Shown here piece after piece: positions 15,902 to 27,974 of a stretch of DNA of 64,000 nucleotides (its first letter is position 1; each line of letters opens with the position of its first letter). This DNA is from Burkholderia sp. D-99 (GTDB lineage Bacteria > Pseudomonadota > Gammaproteobacteria > Burkholderiales > Burkholderiaceae). The position numbers were made by a program, and so were the translations under genes. The notes beneath the pieces were generated by a model, which saw only the letters and a list, made by a program, of their open reading frames with translations, was not told where the DNA came from and searched no databases. The stretch covers positions 1 to 64,000 of the forward strand of contig NZ_JAAOXM010000007.1 of assembly GCF_011605345.1 (NCBI RefSeq). The letters are read 5' to 3'.

Positions 15902-17367
15902 TACAGCGGCAGCGTGTGACGAATTGCCTGCAGGCAAGCCGTCAGCAGCGGGCTCGGGATCAGGCCGAGCACGACGACCGCGAGGCCGTTCAGCACGAGG
16001 ATCGTGCGCTTGCAGAAATCGCCCGAGATCGGCGTCGTATCCTGCGGTGCATCGAAGTACATCAGCTTCACGATGCGCAGGTAGTAGAACGCGCCGAACA
16101 GCGACGTGATCACGGCCAGCACGGCGAGCCACGTGAGGCCCGCGTTGACGGTCGCCTCGAGCACGGCGAGCTTCGCGTAGAAGCCGACGGTCGGCGGGAT
16201 GCCGGCCAGCGAGAACATCATGACCATCATCACGAACGCGAACACCGGGCTGCGCTTGTTGAGGCCCTTGAAGTCGTCGATCGTGTCGGCTTCGAAATCG
16301 CGGCGTGCGAGCAGCATCACCACGCCGAACGAGCCGAGCGTCGTGATCAGGTAGACGATCGCGTAGAACATCGCCGAGCTGTAGGCATTCGCCGGTGCCG
16401 CCGCGTCGCCCTTCACGATGCCCGCGAGCAGGCCGAGCAGCACGAAGCCCATGTTCGAGATCGCCGAGTACGCGAGCATCCGCTTGATGTTGCGCTGGAC
16501 GATACCGGTGATGTTGCCGACGATCAGCGACAGCGCGGCGAGGATCACGAGCGCGGTCTGCCAGTTCTGTGCGAGCGGCAGCAGGCCCATCACCAGGAAG
16601 CGCAGGCCCCACGCGAACGCGGCAACCTTCGGGCCGCCGCCGACGAACAGCGTCATCGCGGTCGGTGCGCCCTGGTAGACGTCCGGCACCCACATGTGGA
16701 ACGGCACGGCGCCGAGCTTGAACGCGATACCGGCGACGATGAAGACCACGCCGAACATCAGCACGGCTGCGTCAGTGTTGCCGCTAACCGCCTTGTACAC
16801 CTCGCCCAGCTCGAGCGAGCCGGTCGCGCCGTAGAGCATCGAGATGCCGTACAGCACGAAGCCCGACGCGAGCGCGCCCAGCACGTAGTACTTCATCGCG
16901 GCTTCGCTCGACTGCGCGGCATCGCGGCGCAGCGCGATGACGGCGTACAACGACAGCGACATCAGTTCGAGACCGAGGTACAGCGTCAGGAAGTTGTTGC
17001 CCGACACCATGACCAGCTGACCGAGCAGCGAGAACATGCCGAGCAGGAACACGTCACCGCGGAACATGTCGCGATCTTCGAGGTACTTGCGCGAATAGAC
17101 GAGCGAGACCGCGAAACCGAACGACACGACAGCCTTCATCGTGCTCGCGAACGAGTCGACGACGACCATCTTCGAGAAGAAGTAGTACTGCTGCGGGTCG
17201 AGTGCCTGCACCGCGAACCACACTCCGGCTACGACCGACGAAACAACCGCGATCAGATAGGTCAGGCGGCGGCCGGAAGCACCGGTAAAGGTGTCGTTCA
17301 GCCATGCGACGACGATGGCAGCCATCACCAGCGCGTCAGGCAACAGGACATTCATAGGAGCGTTCAT
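15901..17367 (-). CDS. nuoN: NADH-quinone oxidoreductase subunit N
   Basis: A 488-residue antiporter-like membrane subunit of respiratory complex I. It has about 14 hydrophobic helices. Conserved blocks include LMSLSLYAVIAL with the key Glu of helix 5 (GLELMSLSLY), KYYVLGALASGFVLYG, and FKLGAVPFHMWVPDVYQGAPTAMTLF with the proton-channel Lys and His. It helps translocate protons across the inner membrane. It is the last nuo gene, 24 bp behind nuoM, with the DUF2818 gene overlapping its stop. Confidence 0.97.
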   Translation of the reverse strand: MNAPMNVLLPDALVMAAIVVAWLNDTFTGASGRRLTYLIAVVSSVVAGVWFAVQALDPQQYYFFSKMVVVDSFASTMKAVVSFGFAVSLVYSRKYLEDRDMFRGDVFLLGMFSLLGQLVMVSGNNFLTLYLGLELMSLSLYAVIALRRDAAQSSEAAMKYYVLGALASGFVLYGISMLYGATGSLELGEVYKAVSGNTDAAVLMFGVVFIVAGIAFKLGAVPFHMWVPDVYQGAPTAMTLFVGGGPKVAAFAWGLRFLVMGLLPLAQNWQTALVILAALSLIVGNITGIVQRNIKRMLAYSAISNMGFVLLGLLAGIVKGDAAAPANAYSSAMFYAIVYLITTLGSFGVVMLLARRDFEADTIDDFKGLNKRSPVFAFVMMVMMFSLAGIPPTVGFYAKLAVLEATVNAGLTWLAVLAVITSLFGAFYYLRIVKLMYFDAPQDTTPISGDFCKRTILVLNGLAVVVLGLIPSPLLTACLQAIRHTLPL

Positions 17368-17391
17368 GATCTTGAGTTCCTCCGCTCGCGA

Positions 17392-18882
17392 TTACTGCGC
17401 CAGCGGCAGTTTGGACTGCGCGACATGGGAGAGGAGGTTTTCCACGGAAACGTGCATCACGTCGGTGAAAGGCTTCGGATACAGGCCCATCAGCAGCGTG
17501 AACGCGGCGAGCACACCCAGCATCAGGAATTCGCGACGGCCGATGTCCTTCAGCTTGGCAACGTGATCGTTCGCGACCGCACCGAAGTACACGCGCTTGT
17601 ACATCCACAGCGTGTAAGCCGCGCCGAGGATCAGCGTGAACGCCGCACCGAATGCGATCCAGAAGTTGTACTGGACGGCCGCGAGAATCACCATGAACTC
17701 GCCGACGAAACCCGACGTACCCGGCAGGCCGCAGTTGGCCATCGAGAACAGCATCGCGAAGGCCGCGAACTTCGGCATCACGTTGACGACGCCACCGTAA
17801 TCGGCGATCTGGCGCGAGTGCACGCGGTCGTACAGCACGCCGATGCAGAGGAACATCGCGCCCGACACGAAGCCGTGCGAAATCATCTGGATGATCGCGC
17901 CTTCGACGCCGAGCTGGTTGAAGATGAAGAAGCCGAGCGTGACGAAGCCCATGTGCGCGATCGACGAATACGCGACCAGCTTCTTCATGTCGGCCTGCAC
18001 CATCGCGACGAGGCCGATGTAGATCACCGCGATCAGCGACAGCGTGATCACGACCGGTGCCAGGAAGTGGCTCGCGTCAGGCGTGATCGGCAGCGAGAAG
18101 CGCAGGAAACCGTAGGCGCCGAGCTTCAGCATGATCGCAGCCAGCACGACCGAGCCGCCCGTCGGCGCTTCCACGTGCGCGTCCGGCAGCCACGTGTGCA
18201 CCGGCCACATCGGCACCTTCACCGCAAACGCGAGGAAGAACGCGATGAACAGCAGGATCTGTGGCGTCATCGCGATCTTGGCGTTCTGCCACGTCGCGAG
18301 GTCGAACGAATGCGTTTCCGTGTACAGGTAAATCAGCGCGACCAGCATCAGCAGCGAACCGGCCAGCGTGTACAGGAAGAACTTGAATGCCGCATACACG
18401 CGGTTCGGGCCGCCCCACACGCCGATGATGATGTACATCGGGATCAGGGTCGCTTCGAAGAACACGTAGAACAGCAGGCCGTCGGCCGACGAGAACACAC
18501 CGATCATGATCCCGGACAGGATCAGGAACGCCGCGAGGTACTGCGCGACGTTCTCGGTGATCACTTCCCATGCGGCGATCACGACGATCACCGTGATCAG
18601 CGCGGTCAGCACGACGAACCACATCGAGATGCCGTCGACGCCGAGGTGATACGCGATGTCGAAGCGCTCGATCCAGGTCGACTTCTCGACGAACTGCAGC
18701 GCAGCCGTGCTCGAATCGAAGCCCGTGATCAGCGGGATCGTGACCGCAAGGCCGAGCAGCGAACCGATCAGCGCGATCCAGCGGGCCGTCCCCGGATTTT
18801 TGTCATTACCCACCGCAAGCACGAGGAGGCCGAAAACGATCGGCAGCCAGATCGCGGTACTGAGAATCGGAAAAGCGTGCAT
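17392..18882 (-). CDS. nuoM: NADH-quinone oxidoreductase subunit M
   Basis: A 496-residue antiporter-like subunit of complex I with ~14 membrane helices. The conserved core is visible: YVFFEATLIPMYIIIGVWGG (helix 5 Glu), AFFLAFAVKVPMWPVHTWLPDAH (helix 7 Lys and channel residues) and KKLVAYSSIAHMGFVTLG. Its role is one of the proton-translocating modules of the membrane arm. It lies 16 bp after nuoL and 24 bp before nuoN. Confidence 0.97.
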   Translation of the reverse strand: MHAFPILSTAIWLPIVFGLLVLAVGNDKNPGTARWIALIGSLLGLAVTIPLITGFDSSTAALQFVEKSTWIERFDIAYHLGVDGISMWFVVLTALITVIVVIAAWEVITENVAQYLAAFLILSGIMIGVFSSADGLLFYVFFEATLIPMYIIIGVWGGPNRVYAAFKFFLYTLAGSLLMLVALIYLYTETHSFDLATWQNAKIAMTPQILLFIAFFLAFAVKVPMWPVHTWLPDAHVEAPTGGSVVLAAIMLKLGAYGFLRFSLPITPDASHFLAPVVITLSLIAVIYIGLVAMVQADMKKLVAYSSIAHMGFVTLGFFIFNQLGVEGAIIQMISHGFVSGAMFLCIGVLYDRVHSRQIADYGGVVNVMPKFAAFAMLFSMANCGLPGTSGFVGEFMVILAAVQYNFWIAFGAAFTLILGAAYTLWMYKRVYFGAVANDHVAKLKDIGRREFLMLGVLAAFTLLMGLYPKPFTDVMHVSVENLLSHVAQSKLPLAQ

Positions 18883-18898
18883 TAAGTTGTCCCCCGCC

Positions 18899-20953
<2,055 letters not shown>

Positions 20954-20970
20954 AACAGCGTAGCCTGAAA

Positions 20971-21276
20971 TTAACCTTTGAGCTGATCGAGATCCTCGAC
21001 ATTGATCGTGTCGAGCTTACGGAACAGGGTCACCAGAATCGCGAGACCGATCGCGGCTTCCGCTGCGGCGACCGTCAGCACGAAGAACACGAAGATCTGG
21101 CCGTGCACATCGCCGAGGTAGTGCGAGAACGCGACGAAGTTGGTATTCACCGCCAGCAGCATCAGTTCAATCGACATCAGGATGATGATGACGTTGCGGC
21201 GGTTCAGGAAGATCCCGACGATCGCGATCGCAAAGAGGATCGCGCCGAGCACGAGGTAGTGAGCAAGAGTCAGCAT
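20971..21276 (-). CDS. nuoK: NADH-quinone oxidoreductase subunit K
   Basis: A 101-residue three-helix membrane subunit of complex I, the standard length. The proton-channel Glu residues are in LMSIELMLLAVN and VAAAEAAIGLAI. It starts MLTLAHYLVLGAILFAIAIVGIF. It is 18 bp behind nuoJ and 17 bp ahead of nuoL. Confidence 0.97.
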   Translation of the reverse strand: MLTLAHYLVLGAILFAIAIVGIFLNRRNVIIILMSIELMLLAVNTNFVAFSHYLGDVHGQIFVFFVLTVAAAEAAIGLAILVTLFRKLDTINVEDLDQLKG

Positions 21277-21294
21277 GGTTTTCTTTTCCTCCGC

Positions 21295-21945
21295 TTAGCC
21301 GTTGGTGCCCGAACCGGCTTCGCTCTGCGCCGCTTCCGGCTGCGGCTTTTCCGCTTCCATCTTCACGAGGCGCACGCGGTCGTTGCGTTGCACCTTGACC
21401 TGATCCGACACGCGCTGGCGCTTGCTGTCCTTGCCCTTGCGCTCGGTCAGCCCGATCGCGGCAATGATCGCGACCAGCAGCACGAGGCCGGCGATTTCAA
21501 ACGCGAAGATGTAGTCGGTGTAGATCACCTTGCCGATCAGTCGCGTGTTCGACCAGTTGGCCATCTCGCCCGTCGCCATCGCGTGGACGGTCTGCGTGTC
21601 GCCGTAGCCGCGCCACAGGATCAGCGCGGTTTCGATCACGATGATCGCGCCGACCACGGTCGCCATCGGAACGAAGCGCTTGAAGTCGCGGCGCAGGTAG
21701 TCGATGTTGATGTCCAGCATCATCACGACGAACAGGAACAGCACCATCACGGCGCCCACGTAGACCAGCACCAGCAGGATCGCGAGGAACTCCGCTTCCA
21801 GCAGCATCCAGATCGCGGCGGCGTTGAAGAACGCCAGCACAAGGAAAAGCGCAGACGCCACCGGGTTGCGCGAAGTGATCACCTTCAGCCCTGATACCAC
21901 CAGGAGCAGCGCGAAGATGTAGAACAGTACGGTCGTGAATTCCAT
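21295..21945 (-). CDS. nuoJ: NADH-quinone oxidoreductase subunit J
   Basis: A 216-residue membrane subunit of complex I with five helices, including LVYVGAVMVLFLFVVMML, the pi-bulge helix involved in coupling. The C-terminal ~40 residues form a soluble tail rich in Lys, Glu and Ala that is longer than in E. coli NuoJ (184). It is separated from nuoI by 112 bp, one of the larger gaps in the operon. Confidence 0.96.
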   Translation of the reverse strand: MEFTTVLFYIFALLLVVSGLKVITSRNPVASALFLVLAFFNAAAIWMLLEAEFLAILLVLVYVGAVMVLFLFVVMMLDINIDYLRRDFKRFVPMATVVGAIIVIETALILWRGYGDTQTVHAMATGEMANWSNTRLIGKVIYTDYIFAFEIAGLVLLVAIIAAIGLTERKGKDSKRQRVSDQVKVQRNDRVRLVKMEAEKPQPEAAQSEAGSGTNG

Positions 21946-22057
21946 GATTACCGGTTCATCGTTAGGCCATAGTCAGGCGCGGCTTGCGGGACGCTCTCGC
22001 GTGCCGCACCCGTCGCGGCGGCTCGGCCCTGGCTTCGGGCCGGCACTGCAAACACAA

Positions 22058-22546
22058 TCAACGATACGGCGCGTCGGCAGCCTTCGCCGCGGCGATGTCC
22101 TTCTCGTAGCGATCGCCCACCGCGAGCAGCATTTCCTTCGTGAAATACAGGTCGCCGCGCTTTTCGCCGTGGTACTCGAGAATCTGAGTCTCGACGATCG
22201 AATCGACCGGGCAGCTTTCTTCGCAGAAACCGCAGAAGATGCACTTCGTCAGGTCGATGTCGTAGCGCGTCGTGCGGCGCGTGTTGTCCGCGCGCGTTTC
22301 CGATTCGATCGTGATCGCCATCGCGGGGCACACGGCCTCGCACAGCTTGCACGCGATGCAGCGCTCTTCGCCGTTTTCATAGCGGCGCAGTGCATGCAGC
22401 CCGCGGAAACGCGGCGAGATCGGGGTCTTCTCTTCCGGGAACTGCACGGTGACCTTGCGCTTGAACGTGTAACGACCGGTCAGCGCGAGCCCCTTCAGCA
22501 GCTCGGTCAGGAAGAAAGTCTTAAAGAAGTGTTGGATAGCCGTCAT
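22058..22546 (-). CDS. nuoI: NADH-quinone oxidoreductase subunit I
   Basis: A 162-residue ferredoxin-like subunit carrying the N6a and N6b [4Fe-4S] clusters. The two motifs are C63-x2-C66-x2-C69-x3-C73 and C102-x2-C105-x2-C108-x3-C112. It passes electrons from NuoG to NuoB. It lies ten bases behind nuoH. Confidence 0.97.
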   Translation of the reverse strand: MTAIQHFFKTFFLTELLKGLALTGRYTFKRKVTVQFPEEKTPISPRFRGLHALRRYENGEERCIACKLCEAVCPAMAITIESETRADNTRRTTRYDIDLTKCIFCGFCEESCPVDSIVETQILEYHGEKRGDLYFTKEMLLAVGDRYEKDIAAAKAADAPYR

Positions 22547-22556
22547 GATTTCGTCC

Positions 22557-23624
22557 TTACTTCACCCAGATGTTCAGCGGCGACATCATCCAGCAGCCGA
22601 CCACGACCACCCAGATCACCGTGACCGGCAGGAACACCTTCCAGCCGAGACGCATGATCTGGTCGTAACGGTAGCGCGGGAACGTCGCGCGGACCCAGAT
22701 GAATACCGACAGCAGTGCGAAGACCTTCAGCACCAGCCAGAAGATGCCCGGGATGAACGACAGGAATTCGAACGGTGCATCCCAGCCGCCGAGGAACAGC
22801 GTCGCAGCCAGCGCCGAGATCACGATCATGTTGATGTACTCGGCGAGGAAGAACAGCGCGAACGCCATGCCCGAGTAGTCGATCATGTGACCGGCAACGA
22901 TTTCCGACTCCCCTTCCACCACGTCGAACGGGTGACGGTTCGTTTCGGCGATGCCCGAGATGAAGTAGACGACGAACGCGGGCAGGAGCGGCAGCCAGTT
23001 CCACGACAGGAAGTTCACGCCGTGGCCCGCGAAGAAGCCATGCTGCTGCGAGTTGACGATTTCCGACATGTTCAGGCTGCCGGCCGTCATCAACACGAGA
23101 ACCAGCGCGAAGCCCATCGAGATTTCGTACGAGACCATCTGCGCCGCGGCGCGCATCGCGCCGAGGAACGCGTACTTCGAGTTCGACGCCCAGCCCGCGA
23201 GGATCACCGCGTACACGCCGATCGACGAGATCGCCATCGCGTACAGCAGGCCCGCGTTGATGTTCGCGAGCACGGCCTGAGCCTGGAACGGGATCACGGC
23301 CCACACGGCGAACGCCGGCACGACGGTCATCACCGGCGCGATCAGGTACAGCCAGCGGCTGGCGGCGCTCGGCTGAATGACTTCCTTCAGCAGCAGCTTC
23401 AGCACGTCGGCGATCGGCTGCAGCAGGCCGCCGGGGCCGACGCGGTTCGGGCCGAGACGCACGTGCATCCAGCCGATCAGCTTGCGTTCCCACAGAATCA
23501 GGTACGCGACGCACAGCAGGATGACGACGGAGACGACGAGGATGCGCACGATTGCCCACACCGTCGGCCAAGCGAAGCCGAGAAGCTGGGACCCGCCCGC
23601 GTTGATCGTATCGAACAAGCTCAT
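22557..23624 (-). CDS. nuoH: NADH-quinone oxidoreductase subunit H
   Basis: A 355-residue membrane subunit (eight helices) that forms the quinone-binding chamber with NuoB and NuoD. Signatures include YLILWERKLIGWMHVRLGPNRVGPGG split at WERKLIGWMHVRLGPNR, and ETNRHPFDVVEGESEIVAG split at ETNRHPFDVVEGESE. The start codon follows directly on the nuoG stop (TAA at 23625-23627), so coupling is likely. Confidence 0.97.
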   Translation of the reverse strand: MSLFDTINAGGSQLLGFAWPTVWAIVRILVVSVVILLCVAYLILWERKLIGWMHVRLGPNRVGPGGLLQPIADVLKLLLKEVIQPSAASRWLYLIAPVMTVVPAFAVWAVIPFQAQAVLANINAGLLYAMAISSIGVYAVILAGWASNSKYAFLGAMRAAAQMVSYEISMGFALVLVLMTAGSLNMSEIVNSQQHGFFAGHGVNFLSWNWLPLLPAFVVYFISGIAETNRHPFDVVEGESEIVAGHMIDYSGMAFALFFLAEYINMIVISALAATLFLGGWDAPFEFLSFIPGIFWLVLKVFALLSVFIWVRATFPRYRYDQIMRLGWKVFLPVTVIWVVVVGCWMMSPLNIWVK

Positions 23625-25955
23625 TTACGCCTTCTCCACCACCAGTTCACCGGACAGGCTACCGAGCGCTGCGCCGGCAGGCGTCGCCGCCGACACGCGA
23701 ACGACGGTCTCCGCAAGATTCGCGTCGCGCACGGCCGGCAACTGCACCGCACGCTCGCCCTGGCGCACGCGCACCGCGTCGCCTTCCTTCAAGCCCAGCT
23801 TGTCGAACAGCGCGGCCGGCAGGGCTGCAGCATTCGCCGCCTTCGCAGCAGCCGTCAGGTGCAGCGCACCTGCACGGCGCACGAGCGCGTCGGCGTGATA
23901 GATCGGCACATCGGCCAGACGCTCGAAACCGCCGTTCGCGGCGTTCGCCGCGGCGCGCACCGGTGCGACCGACGTCTGGTTCGACAGGCGGCCCGCGACG
24001 CCGGCGTCGCCGAGCGCCGCGAGACGCACTTCTTCCGACGTCTCGTATTCGAAGTTCGGCAGGCCGAGCAGGCTGCCGAGCACGCGCAGCACCTTCCAGC
24101 CCGGACGCGTGTCGCCGAGCGGGCGCACGACGCCGTTGAAGCTCTGCACGGTGCCTTCTGCGTTCACGTACGTACCGGCTGTTTCCGTGAACGGCGCGAT
24201 CGGCAGCAGCACGTCGGCGTAGTCGAGGCCGTGCTTGAACGGCGACATCACGACGACCATTTCCGCCTGGTTCAGCGCGGCCAGTGCCTGTGCCGGATCA
24301 GCGGTGTCGAATTCCGGCTCGACGTTCAGCAGCACGTAGCCCTTGCGCGGCTGCGCGAACGCTTCGCGTGCGTTCAGGCCGCCTGCGCCCGGCAGCGCGC
24401 CGACGACGTGCGCGCCGACCGTGTTCGCCGCTTCCGTCAGGAAACCGAACGTGGCGCCGGTGTTGTCGGCGATCCACTGCGCAACGGCGTGCAGCTTCGC
24501 GAATTCCGGATGGCGGACTGCGACGTTGCCGAGCAGCACCGCGCGACGTTCGCCGTTCGCGAGCGACTGGGCGACAGCCTGCGCGGCCGGCGATGCGGCA
24601 ACGCCTGCCAACGTGTCGGGCAGCGCGACGCCGCGCAGTTGCGCGACGGCCGCGGCGATGCCGGCCAGTTGGTCGAGCCATGCCGACGGCGCGGCAACGA
24701 TGCGCTGCGCGGTCGGGATCAGTGCATCGTCACCGGTCGCGTGCAGGAAGTGCAGCTTCGCACCGTTCTTCGCGGCCTGACGCAGGCGGGCGGCAAACAG
24801 CGGGTGGTCGCGGCGCAGGAACGAACCGACGACGAACGCGGCGTCCACGTTCGACAGGTCGGCGATCGGCATGCCGAGCCACGGTGCGCCCTGGGCCGGC
24901 GCCGAGAAATCCTGCTGACGCAGACGGAAATCGACGTTCGGCGTCTTCAGTTCGTTGGCGAGCTGCTTCACGAGGAACAGCTCTTCAGCGGTGCTGTGCG
25001 CGCTCGCGAGCATCGCCAGCGCGTTCGCGCCGTGATCCTCGGCGATGCCCTTCAGGCCCTTCGCGACGTATTCGAGCGCAGTCTGCCAGTCGGTTTCGAT
25101 CCACTGGCCGCCCTGCTTCAGCATCGGCTTCGTCAGGCGCTCTTCGCTGTTGAGGCCTTCGTACGAGAAGCGGTCCTTGTCGGAGATCCAGCATTCGTTG
25201 ATGGCTTCGTTCTCGAACGGCAGCACGCGCATCACGCGGTTGTTCTTCACCTGCACGACGAGGTTCGCGCCGACGGAATCGTGCGGGCTCACCGACTTGC
25301 GGCGCGACAGTTCCCACGTACGGGCGCTGTAGCGGAACGGCTTGCTGGTCAGCGCGCCGACCGGGCACAGGTCGATCATGTTGCCCGACATTTCGGAATC
25401 GACCGTCTTGCCGACGAACGTCGTGATTTCCGAGTGCTCGCCGCGGCCCAGCATGCCGAACTCCATCACGCCGGCGATTTCCTGGCCGAAGCGGACGCAG
25501 CGCGTGCAGTGGATGCAGCGCGACATTTCTTCCATCGAGATCAGCGGGCCCACGTTCTTGTGGAACACCACGCGCTTCTCTTCCGAGTAGCGCGACGACG
25601 ACTTGCCGTAGCCGACCGCCAGATCCTGCAGCTGGCATTCGCCGCCCTGATCGCAGATCGGGCAGTCGAGCGGGTGGTTGATGAGGAGGAATTCCATCAC
25701 CGACTGCTGCGCCTTCACGGCCTTGTCGGATTGCGTATGGACGATCATGCCGGCCGACACGGGGGTCGCGCAGGCAGGCACGGCCTTCGGCATCTTCTCG
25801 ACTTCGACGAGACACATCCGGCAGTTGGCCGCAACCGACAGTTTCTTGTGATAGCAGAAGTGAGGAATGTACGTATCCGCCTTGTGCGCAGCCTGGATCA
25901 CCATGCTGCCTTCGGGCACCTCGACCTTCTTGCCGTCTATTTCAAGTTCAACCAT
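23625..25955 (-). CDS. nuoG: NADH-quinone oxidoreductase subunit G
   Basis: A 776-residue peripheral subunit of complex I. The N-terminus binds the [2Fe-2S] cluster N1b (C34, C45, C48, C62) and the His-ligated [4Fe-4S] cluster N5 (H94, C98, C101, C107); a further cluster site is MSRCIHCTRCVRFGQEIAG. The C-terminal two thirds is a molybdopterin-oxidoreductase-like domain without molybdenum. The length is shorter than E. coli NuoG (908). It is followed immediately by nuoH. Confidence 0.96.
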   Translation of the reverse strand: MVELEIDGKKVEVPEGSMVIQAAHKADTYIPHFCYHKKLSVAANCRMCLVEVEKMPKAVPACATPVSAGMIVHTQSDKAVKAQQSVMEFLLINHPLDCPICDQGGECQLQDLAVGYGKSSSRYSEEKRVVFHKNVGPLISMEEMSRCIHCTRCVRFGQEIAGVMEFGMLGRGEHSEITTFVGKTVDSEMSGNMIDLCPVGALTSKPFRYSARTWELSRRKSVSPHDSVGANLVVQVKNNRVMRVLPFENEAINECWISDKDRFSYEGLNSEERLTKPMLKQGGQWIETDWQTALEYVAKGLKGIAEDHGANALAMLASAHSTAEELFLVKQLANELKTPNVDFRLRQQDFSAPAQGAPWLGMPIADLSNVDAAFVVGSFLRRDHPLFAARLRQAAKNGAKLHFLHATGDDALIPTAQRIVAAPSAWLDQLAGIAAAVAQLRGVALPDTLAGVAASPAAQAVAQSLANGERRAVLLGNVAVRHPEFAKLHAVAQWIADNTGATFGFLTEAANTVGAHVVGALPGAGGLNAREAFAQPRKGYVLLNVEPEFDTADPAQALAALNQAEMVVVMSPFKHGLDYADVLLPIAPFTETAGTYVNAEGTVQSFNGVVRPLGDTRPGWKVLRVLGSLLGLPNFEYETSEEVRLAALGDAGVAGRLSNQTSVAPVRAAANAANGGFERLADVPIYHADALVRRAGALHLTAAAKAANAAALPAALFDKLGLKEGDAVRVRQGERAVQLPAVRDANLAETVVRVSAATPAGAALGSLSGELVVEKA

Positions 25956-26037
25956 GATGGTGAATGGTCCTTAACCTATTTCCGCCCGTTCGCGCCTTCG
26001 CCCGACCGTGCGCTCAAATTCCGCAACCGGGTTCGCT

Positions 26038-27348
26038 TCAGGCCGCAGCCGCGTGCGCGTGGCCGCCGACCATGCAGTGCTTGTGCTCGACGTGGTACGC
26101 GAATTCGTCCCAGTAGTGCTTGAGCATCCCGCGTACCGGCATCGCCGCCGCATCGCCGAGTGCACAGATCGTGCGGCCCATGATGTTCTCGGTCACCGAG
26201 TTCAGCAGGTCCAGATCTTCCTGGCGCCCTTCGCCGTGCTCGATACGGTTCACGACGCGATACAGCCAGCCGGTGCCTTCACGGCACGGCGTGCACTGGC
26301 CGCACGATTCCTCGTAATAGAAGTACGACAGGCGCAGCAGCGAGCGCACCATGCAACGCGTCTCGTCCATCACGATCACCGCGCCGGAACCGAGCATCGA
26401 GCCGGCCTTCGCGATCGAATCGTAGTCGAGATCCGTCTGCATCATGATGTCGCCCGGGATCACCGGCGCCGACGAACCGCCCGGAATCACGGCCTTGATC
26501 TTCTTGCCGCCGCGCATCCCGCCGGCGAGCTCCATCAGCGTCGCGAACGGCGTGCCGAGCGGCACTTCGTAGTTGCCCGGACGCTCGACGTCGCCCGATA
26601 CCGAGAAGATCTTCGTGCCGCCGTTGTTCGGCTTGCCGATCTCGAGGTAATTCTGCGGCCCGATGGACAGCAGGAACGGCACCGCGGCGAACGTCTCGGT
26701 GTTGTTGATCGTGGTCGGCTTGCCGTACACGCCGAAGCTCGCCGGGAACGGCGGCTTGAAGCGCGGCTGGCCCTTCTTGCCTTCGAGCGACTCGAGCAGC
26801 GCCGTTTCCTCACCGCAGATGTACGCGCCGTAACCATGGTGCGCGTGCAGCTCGAACGAGAATTCCGAGCCCATGATGTGGTCGCCGAGGAACCCGGCCG
26901 CGCGCGCTTCATCGAGCGCGGCTTCGAAGCGTCGATACACTTCGAAGATTTCGCCGTGGATGTAGTTGTAGCCGACGGTGATGCCCATCGCGTACGCGCC
27001 GATGGCCATGCCTTCGATCAGCGCGTGCGGGTTCCAGCGCAGGATGTCGCGATCCTTGAACGTGCCCGGCTCGCCTTCGTCCGAGTTGCAGACGAGGTAC
27101 TTCTGCCCCGGGAACTGGCGCGGCATGAAGCTCCACTTCAGGCCGGTCGGGAAGCCCGCACCGCCGCGGCCGCGCAGGCCCGACGCCTTCACGTCGGCGA
27201 TCACCTGCTCGGGCGGAATCTTTTCTTCGAGAATGCGGCGCAGCTGCTTGTAGCCGCCGCGCGCAACGTAATCTTCGAGATGCCAGTTCTCGCCGTTCAG
27301 ACCAGCGAGGATCAGCGGTTTGATGTGACGGTCGTGGAGGGACGTCAT
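26038..27348 (-). CDS. nuoF: NADH-quinone oxidoreductase subunit F
   Basis: A 436-residue subunit that binds NADH and FMN and passes electrons to cluster N3. The glycine-rich NADH/FMN site is GLRGRGGAGFPTGLKWSF and the [4Fe-4S] motif is ESCGQCTPCREGTGWL near residue 355. The start overlaps the nuoE stop by ATGA (27345-27348). An 82-bp gap separates it from nuoG. Confidence 0.97.
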   Translation of the reverse strand: MTSLHDRHIKPLILAGLNGENWHLEDYVARGGYKQLRRILEEKIPPEQVIADVKASGLRGRGGAGFPTGLKWSFMPRQFPGQKYLVCNSDEGEPGTFKDRDILRWNPHALIEGMAIGAYAMGITVGYNYIHGEIFEVYRRFEAALDEARAAGFLGDHIMGSEFSFELHAHHGYGAYICGEETALLESLEGKKGQPRFKPPFPASFGVYGKPTTINNTETFAAVPFLLSIGPQNYLEIGKPNNGGTKIFSVSGDVERPGNYEVPLGTPFATLMELAGGMRGGKKIKAVIPGGSSAPVIPGDIMMQTDLDYDSIAKAGSMLGSGAVIVMDETRCMVRSLLRLSYFYYEESCGQCTPCREGTGWLYRVVNRIEHGEGRQEDLDLLNSVTENIMGRTICALGDAAAMPVRGMLKHYWDEFAYHVEHKHCMVGGHAHAAAA

Positions 27349-27830
27349 TTCGAGAGCTCCTCAAGCAGCTGGTCGATCTTCTCGCGGCTCATGAAGCTGC
27401 ACATTCTGTGATTGTTCACCAGCAGCACCGGCGCATCGCCGCACGAGCCCATGCATTCGCCTTCCTTCAGCGTGAACTTGCCGTCGGGCGTGGTCTCGCC
27501 GAAGCCGATGCCGAGCTTCTGTTTCAGGTAGTCGGCAGTCGCTTCCGCGCCACCGTGCGGGCCGAGCTGGCACGGCAGGTTCGTACAGAGCGTGATCTTG
27601 TGCTTGCCGACCGGGTTGAGCTCGTACATCGTGTAGAACGTCGCGACTTCCTGCACGGCAACGGCCGGCATGCCGAGATAGTCCGCGACGAACTGCATCA
27701 GTTCGGGCGACAGCCAGCCGTGCTCTTCCTGAGCAACGGCCAACGCCGACATCACGGCGGACTGTTTCTGATCGGCGGGATACTTCGTCAACGCTCGATC
27801 GATTTCCTTCAGGCCTTCAGCTGAGATCAT
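27345..27830 (-). CDS. nuoE: NADH-quinone oxidoreductase subunit E
   Basis: A 161-residue thioredoxin-like subunit carrying the [2Fe-2S] cluster N1a, with ligands C82, C87, C126 and C130 (LCTNLPCQLG and EGECMGSCGDAP). The ATG at 27830 is chosen because the family begins about here; a TTG seven codons upstream (27851) is possible but less likely. About 170 bp, including a stable GNRA-loop hairpin, separate it from nuoD. Confidence 0.94.
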   Translation of the reverse strand: MISAEGLKEIDRALTKYPADQKQSAVMSALAVAQEEHGWLSPELMQFVADYLGMPAVAVQEVATFYTMYELNPVGKHKITLCTNLPCQLGPHGGAEATADYLKQKLGIGFGETTPDGKFTLKEGECMGSCGDAPVLLVNNHRMCSFMSREKIDQLLEELSK

Positions 27831-27974
27831 TTTCAGACACGACTCTTTCAATTCCTACCGAACGAACAACCTGCCGCACACTGGGGTGCATGGACGGCAG
27901 ACCTGGCGCTCACTCTGTTGACAGCTTGCGAAGCCGCGCCGGTTCAGCGCGCAACGCGTGTGACTGACTGCTCA

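Noticed and set aside
15916..18885. Open frame of ~989 codons on the plus strand opposite nuoN and nuoM
   Set aside because: Its composition (Arg, His, Asp, Glu, Gln) is that of an antisense shadow of membrane-protein codons in GC-rich DNA, and the nuo genes on the other strand are certain.
22545..26123. Open frame of ~1190 codons on the plus strand opposite nuoH and nuoG
   Set aside because: Same shadow effect; no domain, no ribosome binding site, and it covers proven complex I genes.
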